From: Klebsiella quasipneumoniae subsp. quasipneumoniae
Lineage (GTDB): Bacteria > Pseudomonadota > Gammaproteobacteria > Enterobacterales > Enterobacteriaceae
Reading direction: 5' to 3'
DNA length: 64,000 nucleotides
Assembly: GCF_020525925.1 (NCBI RefSeq)
Contig: NZ_CP084876.1
Coordinates: 1,984,001 to 2,048,000, forward strand
Each line of letters begins with the position of its first letter. Position 1 is the stretch's first letter. Shown here piece after piece: positions 57,117 to 64,000 of the stretch. The position numbers were made by a program, and so were the translations under genes. The notes beneath the pieces are model-generated. The model searched no databases. It worked only from the letters and a program-made list of their open reading frames with translations, and was not told the origin of the DNA.

Positions 57117-57359
57117 TCAGGCCGGAACGTAGCTGATGGAGTGCTCCAGTGACTGGCTGTGACTGTCGATAAGCACGTTCCAGGTGCCGCTGTAGGGCAC
57201 CGTCAGATAGGCGCTGTCCCGATCCTGCACGCTCAGAATATCCGCATGGCTGTCGCCAGGAACCTTTGCGCTCATCAGATGAATATGGCAGCGCTCTGAG
57301 CACCGCACCACCAGCGTGTCACCGCCAAACAACGTCAAACTTGCTTTTACCATCGCCAT
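57117..57359 (-). CDS. Small DUF1883-type protein
   Basis: 80 residues from the start at 57359 (MAMVKASLTLFGGDTLVV); an upstream in-phase ATG at 57425 would add 22 residues without family resemblance. The sequence VVRCSERCHIHLMSAKVPG...YLTVPYSGTWNVLIDSHS looks like the beta-rich DUF1883 family. Function unknown. It stands alone on the minus strand between chaC and ychN. Confidence 0.72.
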   Translation of the reverse strand: MAMVKASLTLFGGDTLVVRCSERCHIHLMSAKVPGDSHADILSVQDRDSAYLTVPYSGTWNVLIDSHSQSLEHSISYVPA

Positions 57360-57597
57360 TTTTGTACCCCGTTTCTGTCCCGCTACAGCATCCTGCCCAC
57401 CCAGTCCTCGCGTGATATTGTTCACACTTTGCTCTGTGCATCACACCAAACGGCGCGGGTCGGGATGCTGATTTTGATCAAAAAAAGGGATAAAGATTAA
57501 ACAAAAATGACGTTGTTCCTGAAAGCATTCAGCTAACGTTTTTTTTACCTCTTCAGGCGGCGAAACCTGATATTTCCTCCCGTTCGGCGGCGCAGAT

Positions 57598-57951
57598 TTA
57601 GAAGGTCAGCACTTTATCTGCCGCCAAGGTCCACTGGGCCAGCTCAACGAGAGTGCCAACCTCCACCCCATCAACCAGCGGCAGTGCGCTGACCCCGCGG
57701 CCGTCCGCGCAGGTCTTGCACAGCTTCACGGGAACCTGCTGGGCGGTGAGGATCTCCAGCATCTGCTGCACATTATACCCTTCCGCCGGCTTCTGCCCGC
57801 GCAGCCCGGCGGTGACGGCGTCGGACATCAAAAACAGCTTGAGATCGAGGTCGGACTGCTGTTCGCGCAGGGCAATGGCCAGGCGCAGGCTGTTGAACAG
57901 GGATTCACTGCCGTAGGCGGCGCCGTTGGCGATAATCACAATACGTTGCAT
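57598..57951 (-). CDS. ychN: DsrE/F-like protein YchN
   Basis: 117 residues, E. coli YchN length and sequence (IVIIANGAAYGSESLFNSLRLAIAL; KLFLMSDAVTAGLRGQKP; KLCKTCADGRGVS). The DsrE fold with Cys residues in LCKTCAD suggests a sulfur-relay-like role, but none is proven. Divergent from nasR with a 68-bp gap. Confidence 0.95.
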   Translation of the reverse strand: MQRIVIIANGAAYGSESLFNSLRLAIALREQQSDLDLKLFLMSDAVTAGLRGQKPAEGYNVQQMLEILTAQQVPVKLCKTCADGRGVSALPLVDGVEVGTLVELAQWTLAADKVLTF

Positions 57952-58019
57952 ACAAACTCCTTCTTAAAGGCACGGTTATTGCTTTACCGCAGTATAAAGC
58001 GTTAACCCGGAGGAGGGGT

Positions 58020-59201
58020 ATGAATAATACGACTGGTCACGCGGACGAGGCGACGGCCTGGCTGCAGCTGGCGCGCCGCCTGCAAAAACAACAGCTTCAG
58101 CAACTTGCCCGGCTGGGCGAGCTGGCAAGTCAGCTCAGCGCGCTGGTGCATATGCTGCAGTGCGAGCGCGGCGCGTCGAATATTTTTCTTTGCTCGGGCG
58201 GTCAGCTGTACGCGGCGGAGTGTCGGGCGGGTGGGGCGCTGGTTGATGAGCGGCTGGCCTTGTTCTATGCCGCCCTCGAACGGGCGCGCGCGGTCGCCGG
58301 CAGCGCGCTGTGCTGGCGCATCGCCCGGGCGGTCGGCGATCTGGCGCAGCTCCCGGCGCTGCGTGAGCAGGTCAGCCGCCGGCAGGTCGCCGCTGAAGCC
58401 GCGACGGAGCAGTTCAGCCGTATTATCCGCCATCTGCTGAATATCGTCCCGCAGCTCAATGACAGCATTGACGACCCGTCGGTAGCCGGGCGTATGGTCG
58501 CCCTGTACAGCTTTATGCAGGGAAAAGAGCTGGTGGGCCAGGAGCGCGCGCTGGGAGCATTGGGCTTTACCCGCGGTGAGTTCAGCGACAGCCTGCGCCA
58601 GCAGCTGGTGGACCGTATTGATGGTCAGCAGCCCTGCTTTGACAGCTTCCAGGCGCTGGGCAGTCCGGCGACGGTCCAGCTGTTTACGACCGAGTGCCAG
58701 GCCGGTCTGGACATCGAGCAACTGCGGCGGATCGCCTGCACCCGCCAGCCGGCGGCGGACGGCGGGGAAACGGCGCTGCGCTGGTTCGGCCTGCAAACCC
58801 AGCGGCTTGAGCAACTGCGCGAAGTGGAAGAGCAACTGATCGACGATCTGCTGGACGCCACCGACGCGCTGTTAGAAGACGACGCGCCTGGCTGGCTGGC
58901 CGGGGAGGAGAGCGACAGCGTGACGCCGCGGCTGGATAAACAGCTGCTGCCGCTGGTGCGCCAGCAGGCCTATGAGCTGCAACAGCTCTCCAGCCAGCTG
59001 GCTTCGCTGAAAGACGCGCTCGAGGAACGCAAGCTGATCGAAAAAGCGAAAAGCCTGCTGATGACTCATCAGGGGATGCCGGAGGAGCAGGCCTGGCAAA
59101 CGCTGCGCAAGATGGCCATGGACAAGAATCAGCGGATGGTTGAGATAGCCCGCGCGCTGCTGATGGTGAAGGCGATCTGGCCATTAACCCCAAAGGAGTA
59201 G
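58020..59201 (+). CDS. nasR: Nitrate/nitrite-responsive antiterminator NasR
   Basis: 393 residues. An N-terminal NIT sensing domain (about 30-320, including CERGASNIFLCSGGQLY and ERALGALGFTRGEFS) precedes a C-terminal ANTAR RNA-binding domain (about 330-390, LEERKLIEKAKSLLMTHQGMPEEQAWQTLRKMA). With nitrate or nitrite it binds the nasF leader RNA and prevents termination. GGAGGAGGGG is the ribosome site. The cognate leader and terminator lie between it and nasF. Confidence 0.96.
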   Translation: MNNTTGHADEATAWLQLARRLQKQQLQQLARLGELASQLSALVHMLQCERGASNIFLCSGGQLYAAECRAGGALVDERLALFYAALERARAVAGSALCWRIARAVGDLAQLPALREQVSRRQVAAEAATEQFSRIIRHLLNIVPQLNDSIDDPSVAGRMVALYSFMQGKELVGQERALGALGFTRGEFSDSLRQQLVDRIDGQQPCFDSFQALGSPATVQLFTTECQAGLDIEQLRRIACTRQPAADGGETALRWFGLQTQRLEQLREVEEQLIDDLLDATDALLEDDAPGWLAGEESDSVTPRLDKQLLPLVRQQAYELQQLSSQLASLKDALEERKLIEKAKSLLMTHQGMPEEQAWQTLRKMAMDKNQRMVEIARALLMVKAIWPLTPKE

Positions 59202-59303
59202 ATGCACAATCGATGGGCATTCGCTGCCTGTCGGCGGTGCACTTTTGCCTGACAAACCGACCAGAGCGAAAGGAAAAGCCCGCCAGCGCGCCATAGCCAA
59301 AGC

Positions 59304-59320
59304 TGGCATCCCCTTTGCAT
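59304..59320 (+). promoter_or_regulatory. Sigma-54 promoter of the nas operon
   Basis: TGGCATCCCCTTTGCAT fits the -24/-12 consensus, with GG and GC separated by exactly 10 bases. Transcription would start near 59330, giving a leader of about 115 nt to nasF, consistent with the Ntr-controlled K. oxytoca nasF promoter. Confidence 0.85.
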
Positions 59321-59349
59321 TAGCATTAGTGAGTGAATAAAAGTCCGGG

Positions 59350-59380
59350 CGACGAACCAATGGCGGTTCGGGTGTCCGTG
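59350..59380 (+). promoter_or_regulatory. NasR (ANTAR) target hairpin in the nasF leader
   Basis: The stem CGAACC/GGTTCG (59353-59358, 59365-59370) closes a six-base loop AATGGC with A at position 1 and G at position 4, the loop rule of ANTAR-recognised hairpins. The flanks CCGGG and CCGTGG extend the stem imperfectly. This should be the 1:2 stem-loop bound by NasR. Confidence 0.8.
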
Positions 59381-59387
59381 GATAAAG

Positions 59388-59428
59388 GCGTCCTGCAGTG
59401 CATATGCACTGTCGGGCGCTTTTTTTTT
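59388..59428 (+). terminator. NasR-controlled leader terminator
   Basis: A long stem centred on the perfect palindrome CAGTGCATATGCACTG (59396-59411), extended by GGCG/CGCC-type pairs, is followed by nine T (59420-59428). It lies 17 bp before the nasF start and would be read through only when NasR binds the upstream hairpin. Confidence 0.93.
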
Positions 59429-59445
59429 GCGCGTGTGGAGCGGAT

Positions 59446-60702
59446 ATGAGCGATAAGTTTTCAATTTCACGGCGGCGCTTGCTGCAGGCAGGGGCCGCGC
59501 TGGGCGGCGCGATGCTGCTGCCGGGCGTGATGCAGGCCGCATGGGCCGGCGGCTCGGACAGACCGGAGCAAACCACCGTGCGGGTAGGGTTTATTCCGCT
59601 GACCGACTGTGCGCCGCTGGCCATCGCCGCGGCGAAGGGGTTTGACAAAAAATATGGAATTACCCTGGCGCCGAGTAAGGAGGCCAGCTGGGCGGCGGTG
59701 CGCGACAAGCTGGTGGCCGGTGAACTGGACGCGGCGCATATTCTCTATGGCCTGCTGTACGGTCTTGAACTGGGGATCGCCAGCAAGCCGCAGGCGATGG
59801 CTAATCTGATGACCCTCAACCGCAATGGTCAGGCCATCACTCTCTCCAGCGAACTGCAGGAGAAAGGGGTGACCGACCTCGGCGGACTGAAACGGCTGAT
59901 CGACCGCAGCGCGCCGGGCAGCTACACCTTCGCCCATACCTTTCCCACCGGCACCCATGCCATGTGGCTTTACTACTGGCTGGCGAGCGCCGGCATCGAT
60001 CCCTTTAACGATGTGCGCACCGTCGTGGTGCCGCCGCCGCAGATGGTGATGAACATGCGCATCGGCAATATGAGCGGCTTTTGCGTCGGCGAGCCGTGGA
60101 ACGCCCGCGCCATTAACGACCGTATCGGCTTCACCGCGGCCACTTCCCAGGATATCTGGCCTGAGCATCCGGAAAAGGTGCTGGGCGCCCGTCGCGACTG
60201 GGTGGAACGCCACCCGAACACCGCCCGCGCGCTGGTGGCAGCCCTGATGGAGGCGCAGCGCTGGATCGCCGCCTCGGCGGAGAACACCCGGGAGACGGCC
60301 CGCCTGCTCGCCAGACGCGGCTGGCTCAATACCAAAGAGCAGTACCTCACCGGCCGGATGCTTGGGGAGTATGACAACGGCCTCGGCCGCCGCTGGCAGG
60401 ATGCCCATCCGATGCGCTTTTACGCCGAGGGAGAGGTGAGCTTCCCCTGGCTGTCGGACGGGATGTGGTTCCTCACCCAGTTTCGTCGCTGGGGGCTGCT
60501 GAAGCAGGCTCCGGATTACCTCGCGGTGGCGTCGCGTCTTAACCGCATCGACGTCTGGCAGGCGGCCGCCCAGGCGGTCGGCGGGATCAGTACACCGGCA
60601 GCCACGATGCGCAGCAGCACACTGATGGACGGTACGGTCTGGAACGGGTCTGACCCGGAAGGCTACGCCCGCCATTTCGCTATTCAACGTAAGGGGGCAT
60701 GA
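59446..60702 (+). CDS. nasF: Nitrate ABC transporter substrate-binding protein NasF
   Basis: 418 residues with a twin-arginine signal (SISRRRLLQAGAALGGAML) for folded export and the NrtA/CmpA-type binding fold (VRVGFIPLTDCAPLAIAAAKGF; VGEPWNARAI; WLSDGMWFLTQF). Delivers nitrate/nitrite to the NasED importer. TGGAG serves the ATG at 59446. Expressed from the sigma-54 promoter through the NasR-controlled leader. nasE starts 1 bp after its stop. Confidence 0.95.
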   Translation: MSDKFSISRRRLLQAGAALGGAMLLPGVMQAAWAGGSDRPEQTTVRVGFIPLTDCAPLAIAAAKGFDKKYGITLAPSKEASWAAVRDKLVAGELDAAHILYGLLYGLELGIASKPQAMANLMTLNRNGQAITLSSELQEKGVTDLGGLKRLIDRSAPGSYTFAHTFPTGTHAMWLYYWLASAGIDPFNDVRTVVVPPPQMVMNMRIGNMSGFCVGEPWNARAINDRIGFTAATSQDIWPEHPEKVLGARRDWVERHPNTARALVAALMEAQRWIAASAENTRETARLLARRGWLNTKEQYLTGRMLGEYDNGLGRRWQDAHPMRFYAEGEVSFPWLSDGMWFLTQFRRWGLLKQAPDYLAVASRLNRIDVWQAAAQAVGGISTPAATMRSSTLMDGTVWNGSDPEGYARHFAIQRKGA

Positions 60703-60703
60703 G

Positions 60704-61588
60704 ATGAAGCAGGCACAACGTAAGCAACCGGTCGTCAGCGTGGAGAACGCGCCTGGCGAAGTCATTATCCTGCCGCCGGTGCAGGTCCGGCGCACCACGC
60801 CGACCGTCACGCGCTGGCTGCGTGAGCTCATCCAGCGCCTGCTGCCCCCACTGCTGGGGCTGGGGGTGCTGCTGCTGGCCTGGCAGCTGGCGGCGATGCA
60901 CAGCAAAGGCTTTCCCACCCCGCTGAGCACGCTGGACTCGGCGCTGACGCTGTTCGCCGATCCGTTCTATCAGGACGGGCCGAATGACATGGGGATCGGC
61001 TGGAACGTGCTGGCCTCCCTGCAGCGCGTGGCGGTGGGCTTCGGCCTGGCGGCGCTGGCGGGCATTCCGCTGGGGTTTTTGATCGGCCGCTCGCTGTTCT
61101 TCACCCGCATGTTTAATCCGCTGATTGCTCTGCTGCGCCCGGTCAGCCCGCTGGCCTGGCTGCCGATTGGCCTGCTGCTGTTCCAGAAGGCGGAGCCAGC
61201 CTCCAGCTGGACCATTTTTATCTGCTCCATCTGGCCGATGGTGATCAACACCGCGGAAGGCGTGCGGCGGATCCCGCAGGACTATCTCAACGTCGCCCGC
61301 GTCCTCCAGCTCTCAGAGTGGACGGTGATGCGCAAAATTCTCTTTCCGGCGGTGCTGCCGGCGGTGCTCACCGGCGTGCGCCTCTCCATCGGCATCGCCT
61401 GGCTGGTGATCGTGGCGGCGGAAATGCTCACCGGCGGGCTGGGGATCGGCTTCTGGATCTGGAACGAGTGGAACAACCTCAATGTGGAAAACATCATCAT
61501 CGCCATCGTCATTATCGGCGTCGTCGGCCTGCTGCTGGAGCAGGGCCTGATGCTGCTCGCCCGCCGCTTTAGCTGGCAGGACAAATAA
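60704..61588 (+). CDS. nasE: Nitrate ABC transporter permease NasE
   Basis: 294 residues. After a short cytoplasmic start, about six membrane helices (LLGLGVLLLAWQLAAM; VGFGLAALAGIPLGFLIG; ...) with the binding-protein-dependent permease loop EGVRRIPQDYLNVARVLQLSEW that contacts the ATPase. It forms the homodimeric channel for nitrate with NasD. 9 bp before nasD. Confidence 0.95.
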   Translation: MKQAQRKQPVVSVENAPGEVIILPPVQVRRTTPTVTRWLRELIQRLLPPLLGLGVLLLAWQLAAMHSKGFPTPLSTLDSALTLFADPFYQDGPNDMGIGWNVLASLQRVAVGFGLAALAGIPLGFLIGRSLFFTRMFNPLIALLRPVSPLAWLPIGLLLFQKAEPASSWTIFICSIWPMVINTAEGVRRIPQDYLNVARVLQLSEWTVMRKILFPAVLPAVLTGVRLSIGIAWLVIVAAEMLTGGLGIGFWIWNEWNNLNVENIIIAIVIIGVVGLLLEQGLMLLARRFSWQDK

Positions 61589-61597
61589 GGAGCCAAT

Positions 61598-62386
61598 ATG
61601 AAACCATTAATTCAGGTGCAGGCCGTCAGCCAGCGCTTCAACACCGCCAGCGGCGAGTTTCTGGCGCTACAGAATGTCTCCTTCGATATCGTCGAAGGGG
61701 AGACCATTAGCCTGATCGGCCACTCGGGGTGCGGAAAATCGACCCTGCTGAATCTGATCGCCGGGATCACGACCCCTACCGAGGGCGGACTGCTGTGCGA
61801 TAACCGGGAAATCGCCGGGCCCGGGCCGGAGCGGGCGGTGGTTTTCCAGAACCACTCGCTGCTGCCGTGGCTGAGCTGTTTCGACAATGTGGCGCTGGCG
61901 GTGGATCAGGTGTTCCGTCGCACCATGAGCAAGCATGAGCGTCGGGAGTGGATTGAACACAACCTCGCTCGCGTGCAGATGAGTCATGCGCTGCATAAAC
62001 GGCCCGGGGAGATCTCCGGCGGCATGAAGCAGCGGGTGGGTATCGCCCGGGCGCTGGCGATAAAGCCGAAAGTGCTGCTGCTTGATGAGCCCTTCGGCGC
62101 CCTGGACGCGCTGACCCGCGCTCACCTCCAGGACACGGTGATGCATATCCAGCAGGAGCTCAATACCACCATCGTCATGATCACCCACGACGTTGATGAA
62201 GCGGTGCTGCTTTCCGACCGGGTGCTGATGATGACCAACGGCCCGGCGGCGACGGTCGGCGAGATCCTCGCGGTCGATCTGCCGCGTCCGCGGCATCGCG
62301 TTCAGCTGGCGGACGACAGCCGGTATCACCATCTGCGCCAGCAGATCCTCCATTTCCTGTATGAAAAACAGCCGAAAGCGGCATGA
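61598..62386 (+). CDS. nasD: Nitrate ABC transporter ATP-binding protein NasD
   Basis: 262 residues. Walker A GHSGCGKST, signature ISGGMKQRVGIARAL and Walker B VLLLDEPFGALDAL; H-loop in MITHDVDEAVLLSDR. Member of the NrtD/SsuB/TauB family. Energises nitrate uptake via NasE. 10 bp before nasC. Confidence 0.95.
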   Translation: MKPLIQVQAVSQRFNTASGEFLALQNVSFDIVEGETISLIGHSGCGKSTLLNLIAGITTPTEGGLLCDNREIAGPGPERAVVFQNHSLLPWLSCFDNVALAVDQVFRRTMSKHERREWIEHNLARVQMSHALHKRPGEISGGMKQRVGIARALAIKPKVLLLDEPFGALDALTRAHLQDTVMHIQQELNTTIVMITHDVDEAVLLSDRVLMMTNGPAATVGEILAVDLPRPRHRVQLADDSRYHHLRQQILHFLYEKQPKAA

Positions 62387-62396
62387 GGAGGCGGTC

Positions 62397-64000
62397 ATGA
62401 CGCGGCGACTGGTGGTGATCGGTAACGGCATGGCGGCCACCCGGCTGGTGCAGCGGCTGGTTGAGCGCGACCCTGCGCGGTTTGCCATTACCGTCGTCGG
62501 CGACGAGCCGCACCCGGCCTATAACCGCATCCAGCTCTCGCCGCTGCTGGCTGGCGAAAAAACGGCATCGCAGATCCCGTTGCTGCCGGCGGAGTGGTAC
62601 ACCCGGCACGGGGTATGTCTGCGGTCTGGCGAGGCGGTGGATGAAGTGGATGTTGCGCAACGGTGGCTGCGCATCGCTGACGCCTGGCTGCCGTGGGACG
62701 AGCTGGTTTTCGCCACCGGCTCGCGGCCCTTTATCCCGCCGCTGCCGGGCATTGAACGTCCGCAGGTTATGCCCTTCCGCACCCTGGCGGACGTGGAACG
62801 TATTCTGGCGATACCCGGCCCGGCGGTGGTGATTGGCGGTGGGGTTTTGGGCGTGGAAGCGGCGGCGGCGCTGCGTCGCCGCGGCGGGGAGGTCACACTC
62901 CTGCATCGCGGCAGCGGCTTAATGGCGCCGCTGATCGACGCCTTTGCCGCCGATGAGCTCAGGCAGCAGCTTGAAGCGCGCGGTATTCGCTGCGTGCTGG
63001 AGTGCCGGATCGCCGCCATCGACGCCGACGGCGTGCGGCTGGCGGACGGGCGCGTATTCCGCGCCGCCAGAGTGGTGCTGGCGACCGGCGTGCAGCCCAA
63101 CAGCCGTCTGGCGGCGCAGTCCGGCGTGCTGTGCCAGCAGGGGATCGTGGTTGACCGCCAGATGGCCGCCTCGCTGCCGGGGATCAGCGCCATTGGCGAG
63201 TGTTGCGAAATTGACGGCCAGACCTGGGGGCTGGTGGCTCCCTGCCTGCGCCAGGCCGAGGTGCTGGCGGATCGCCTGTGCGGCGCCCCCGGCGCGGGCT
63301 TTGTCTGGCAGGACGCCGGGACCCGCCTGAAGGTCACCGGCATTGAACTCTTTAGCGTCGGCGAACAGCAGGCCGGCGAACAGGATGACATCTATACCAG
63401 CTGGGATCCCATCGACCGGCACTATCGTCGCCTGCTGCTGCGCGACGGCCGCCTGCGCGGCGTGCTGCTGATGGGCGACTGTACCGCCGCCGCCGCGCTC
63501 ACCGCGCGCCTGGAAAGCGACGAGCCCGCCACCGCGGACTGGCTTTTTGACCCTTCTTCAACGCAGCCGCAGGCTGCAGGAATAATGACGATGACGAAAC
63601 CTGTATTAGTGCTGGTGGGACATGGCATGGTCGGCCACCATTTTCTCGAACAATGCGTGAGCCGCAACCTGCATCAGCAATATCGTATCGTGGTGTTTGG
63701 CGAAGAACGTTACGCCGCCTACGACCGGGTGCATCTCTCCGAATATTTCGCCGGACGCAGCGCCGAATCGCTGTCGCTGGTGGCCGATGATTTCTTTCAC
63801 CAGCACGGCATCGAACTCCGCCTCGGCAAGGCGGTGGCGACGATCGACCGCGACGCGCGGCTGGTGCGGGACGCCGAGGGGCATGAAACCCACTGGGATA
63901 AACTGGTGCTGGCGACCGGCTCCTATCCCTTTGTTCCGCCGATCCCTGGCAACGATCTCGACGGGTGCTTTGTCTATCGTACCCTTGACGATCTCGACCG
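62397..64000 (+). CDS. nasC: Assimilatory nitrate reductase electron-transfer subunit NasC, open in frame into nitrite reductase NasB
   Basis: ATG at 62397 after GAGGAGG. The first about 396 residues are a FAD/NAD(P)-dependent disulfide-reductase-type protein: GNGMAATRLVQRL, the NAD motif VVIGGGVLGVEAAAAL, and GECCEIDGQTWGLVAP. It passes electrons from NADH to NasA. No stop occurs between this and the NasB region: the frame continues through ...QPQAAGI into MTMTKPVLVLVGHGMVGHHF, the expected N-terminus of the NasB nitrite reductase large subunit, and stays open to the window edge. The nasB start (63585 or 63591) is therefore in the same frame. It could be a native fusion, readthrough product or separate genes with a lost stop. 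Confidence 0.85.
   Translation, partial: MTRRLVVIGNGMAATRLVQRLVERDPARFAITVVGDEPHPAYNRIQLSPLLAGEKTASQIPLLPAEWYTRHGVCLRSGEAVDEVDVAQRWLRIADAWLPWDELVFATGSRPFIPPLPGIERPQVMPFRTLADVERILAIPGPAVVIGGGVLGVEAAAALRRRGGEVTLLHRGSGLMAPLIDAFAADELRQQLEARGIRCVLECRIAAIDADGVRLADGRVFRAARVVLATGVQPNSRLAAQSGVLCQQGIVVDRQMAASLPGISAIGECCEIDGQTWGLVAPCLRQAEVLADRLCGAPGAGFVWQDAGTRLKVTGIELFSVGEQQAGEQDDIYTSWDPIDRHYRRLLLRDGRLRGVLLMGDCTAAAALTARLESDEPATADWLFDPSSTQPQAAGIMTMTKPVLVLVGHGMVGHHFLEQCVSRNLHQQYRIVVFGEERYAAYDRVHLSEYFAGRSAESLSLVADDFFHQHGIELRLGKAVATIDRDARLVRDAEGHETHWDKLVLATGSYPFVPPIPGNDLDGCFVYRTLDDLD
63591..64000 (+). CDS. nasB: Assimilatory nitrite reductase large subunit NasB (5' part, runs off window)
   Basis: From the ATG at 63591 (or 63585) the frame encodes TKPVLVLVGHGMVGHHFLEQ and ERYAAYDRVHLSEYFAGRSAES, the FAD-binding opening of NirB/NasB, and LVLATGSYPFVPPIPG; only about 136 residues lie in the window. 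NasB reduces nitrite to ammonia with NADH using siroheme and Fe-S centres located further on. There is no distinct ribosome site beyond AGGAATA at 63579-63585, and the frame is the same as that of nasC, so separate initiation is uncertain. Confidence 0.85.
   Translation, partial: MTKPVLVLVGHGMVGHHFLEQCVSRNLHQQYRIVVFGEERYAAYDRVHLSEYFAGRSAESLSLVADDFFHQHGIELRLGKAVATIDRDARLVRDAEGHETHWDKLVLATGSYPFVPPIPGNDLDGCFVYRTLDDLD

Noticed and set aside
59467..60930. 487-codon minus-strand open frame opposite nasF
   Set aside because: Antisense of nasF and nasE; no recognisable product.

Overview
The window reads as a chromosomal segment of a Klebsiella, most likely the K. pneumoniae/K. oxytoca group. It carries the enterobacterial block ychF-pth-ychH-dauA-prs-ispE-lolB-hemA-prfA-prmC-sirB2-sirB1-kdsA-chaABC-ychN in the E. 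coli order. This runs into a nasR-nasFEDCB nitrate/nitrite assimilation operon of the K. oxytoca type, and an AlbA-type drug-binding MerR regulator lies inside the block. Species assignment is inference from gene content and order.

Layout. (1) 1-13.6 kb is a metabolic accessory region. It holds a branched-chain amino acid-type ABC transporter (livHMGF, no binding protein in the window), a HypT-like LysR regulator divergent from an ATP-type PEP carboxykinase, a GNAT acetyltransferase and a second LysR regulator. A citrate/tricarballylate-type MFS symporter follows, with an ABC-free periplasmic binding protein and a third LysR regulator, then a cold-shock-domain protein, an RluA-type pseudouridine synthase, yaiL and a small gamma-glutamylcyclotransferase-fold protein. 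(2) 14.6-39.3 kb is a type VI secretion (T6SS) island in one direction: tssK, tssL, an OmpA-family anchor, vgrG, a phospholipase D effector, three Sel1-type putative immunity proteins, PAAR, an unrecognised membrane protein, tssM, a degraded lipase plus Tli4-like immunity gene, then tssF, tssG, tssJ, tssE and tssA. Sheath (tssB, tssC), tube (hcp) and ClpV ATPase (tssH) genes are absent from this island. (3) 39.4-40.8 kb holds an orphan sugar-type binding protein and an unrecognised small protein. (4) 40.8-57.1 kb is the conserved housekeeping core for translation quality control, PRPP, isoprenoid, heme, outer-membrane biogenesis and cation homeostasis. (5) 57.1-64 kb holds ychN, nasR and the nas operon, which runs off the right edge.

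How it fits together. The T6SS genes supply baseplate, membrane-complex and spike parts plus at least one complete effector/immunity module. The missing parts would have to come from elsewhere in the genome. The best-supported unusual event is at the 3' end of tssM. A 136-bp piece of tssM (31856-31991) is repeated almost exactly at 33745-33880, and between the copies sit the C-terminal fragment of a lipase-type effector (GDGTVP motif) and an intact Tli4-like immunity gene. The original TssM tail survives as an orphan fragment downstream. This is the expected footprint of a toxin-immunity cassette inserted into, and rewriting, the end of a structural gene. A second remodelling event is a 62-bp deletion between 8-bp direct repeats that truncates the second of two near-identical Sel1 lipoprotein genes.

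Other points to examine are the uninterrupted reading frame from nasC into nasB, the internal start in the albA-type gene that predicts exactly the short 221-residue AlbA, its palindromic MerR-type operator, and the apparent second PEP carboxykinase.
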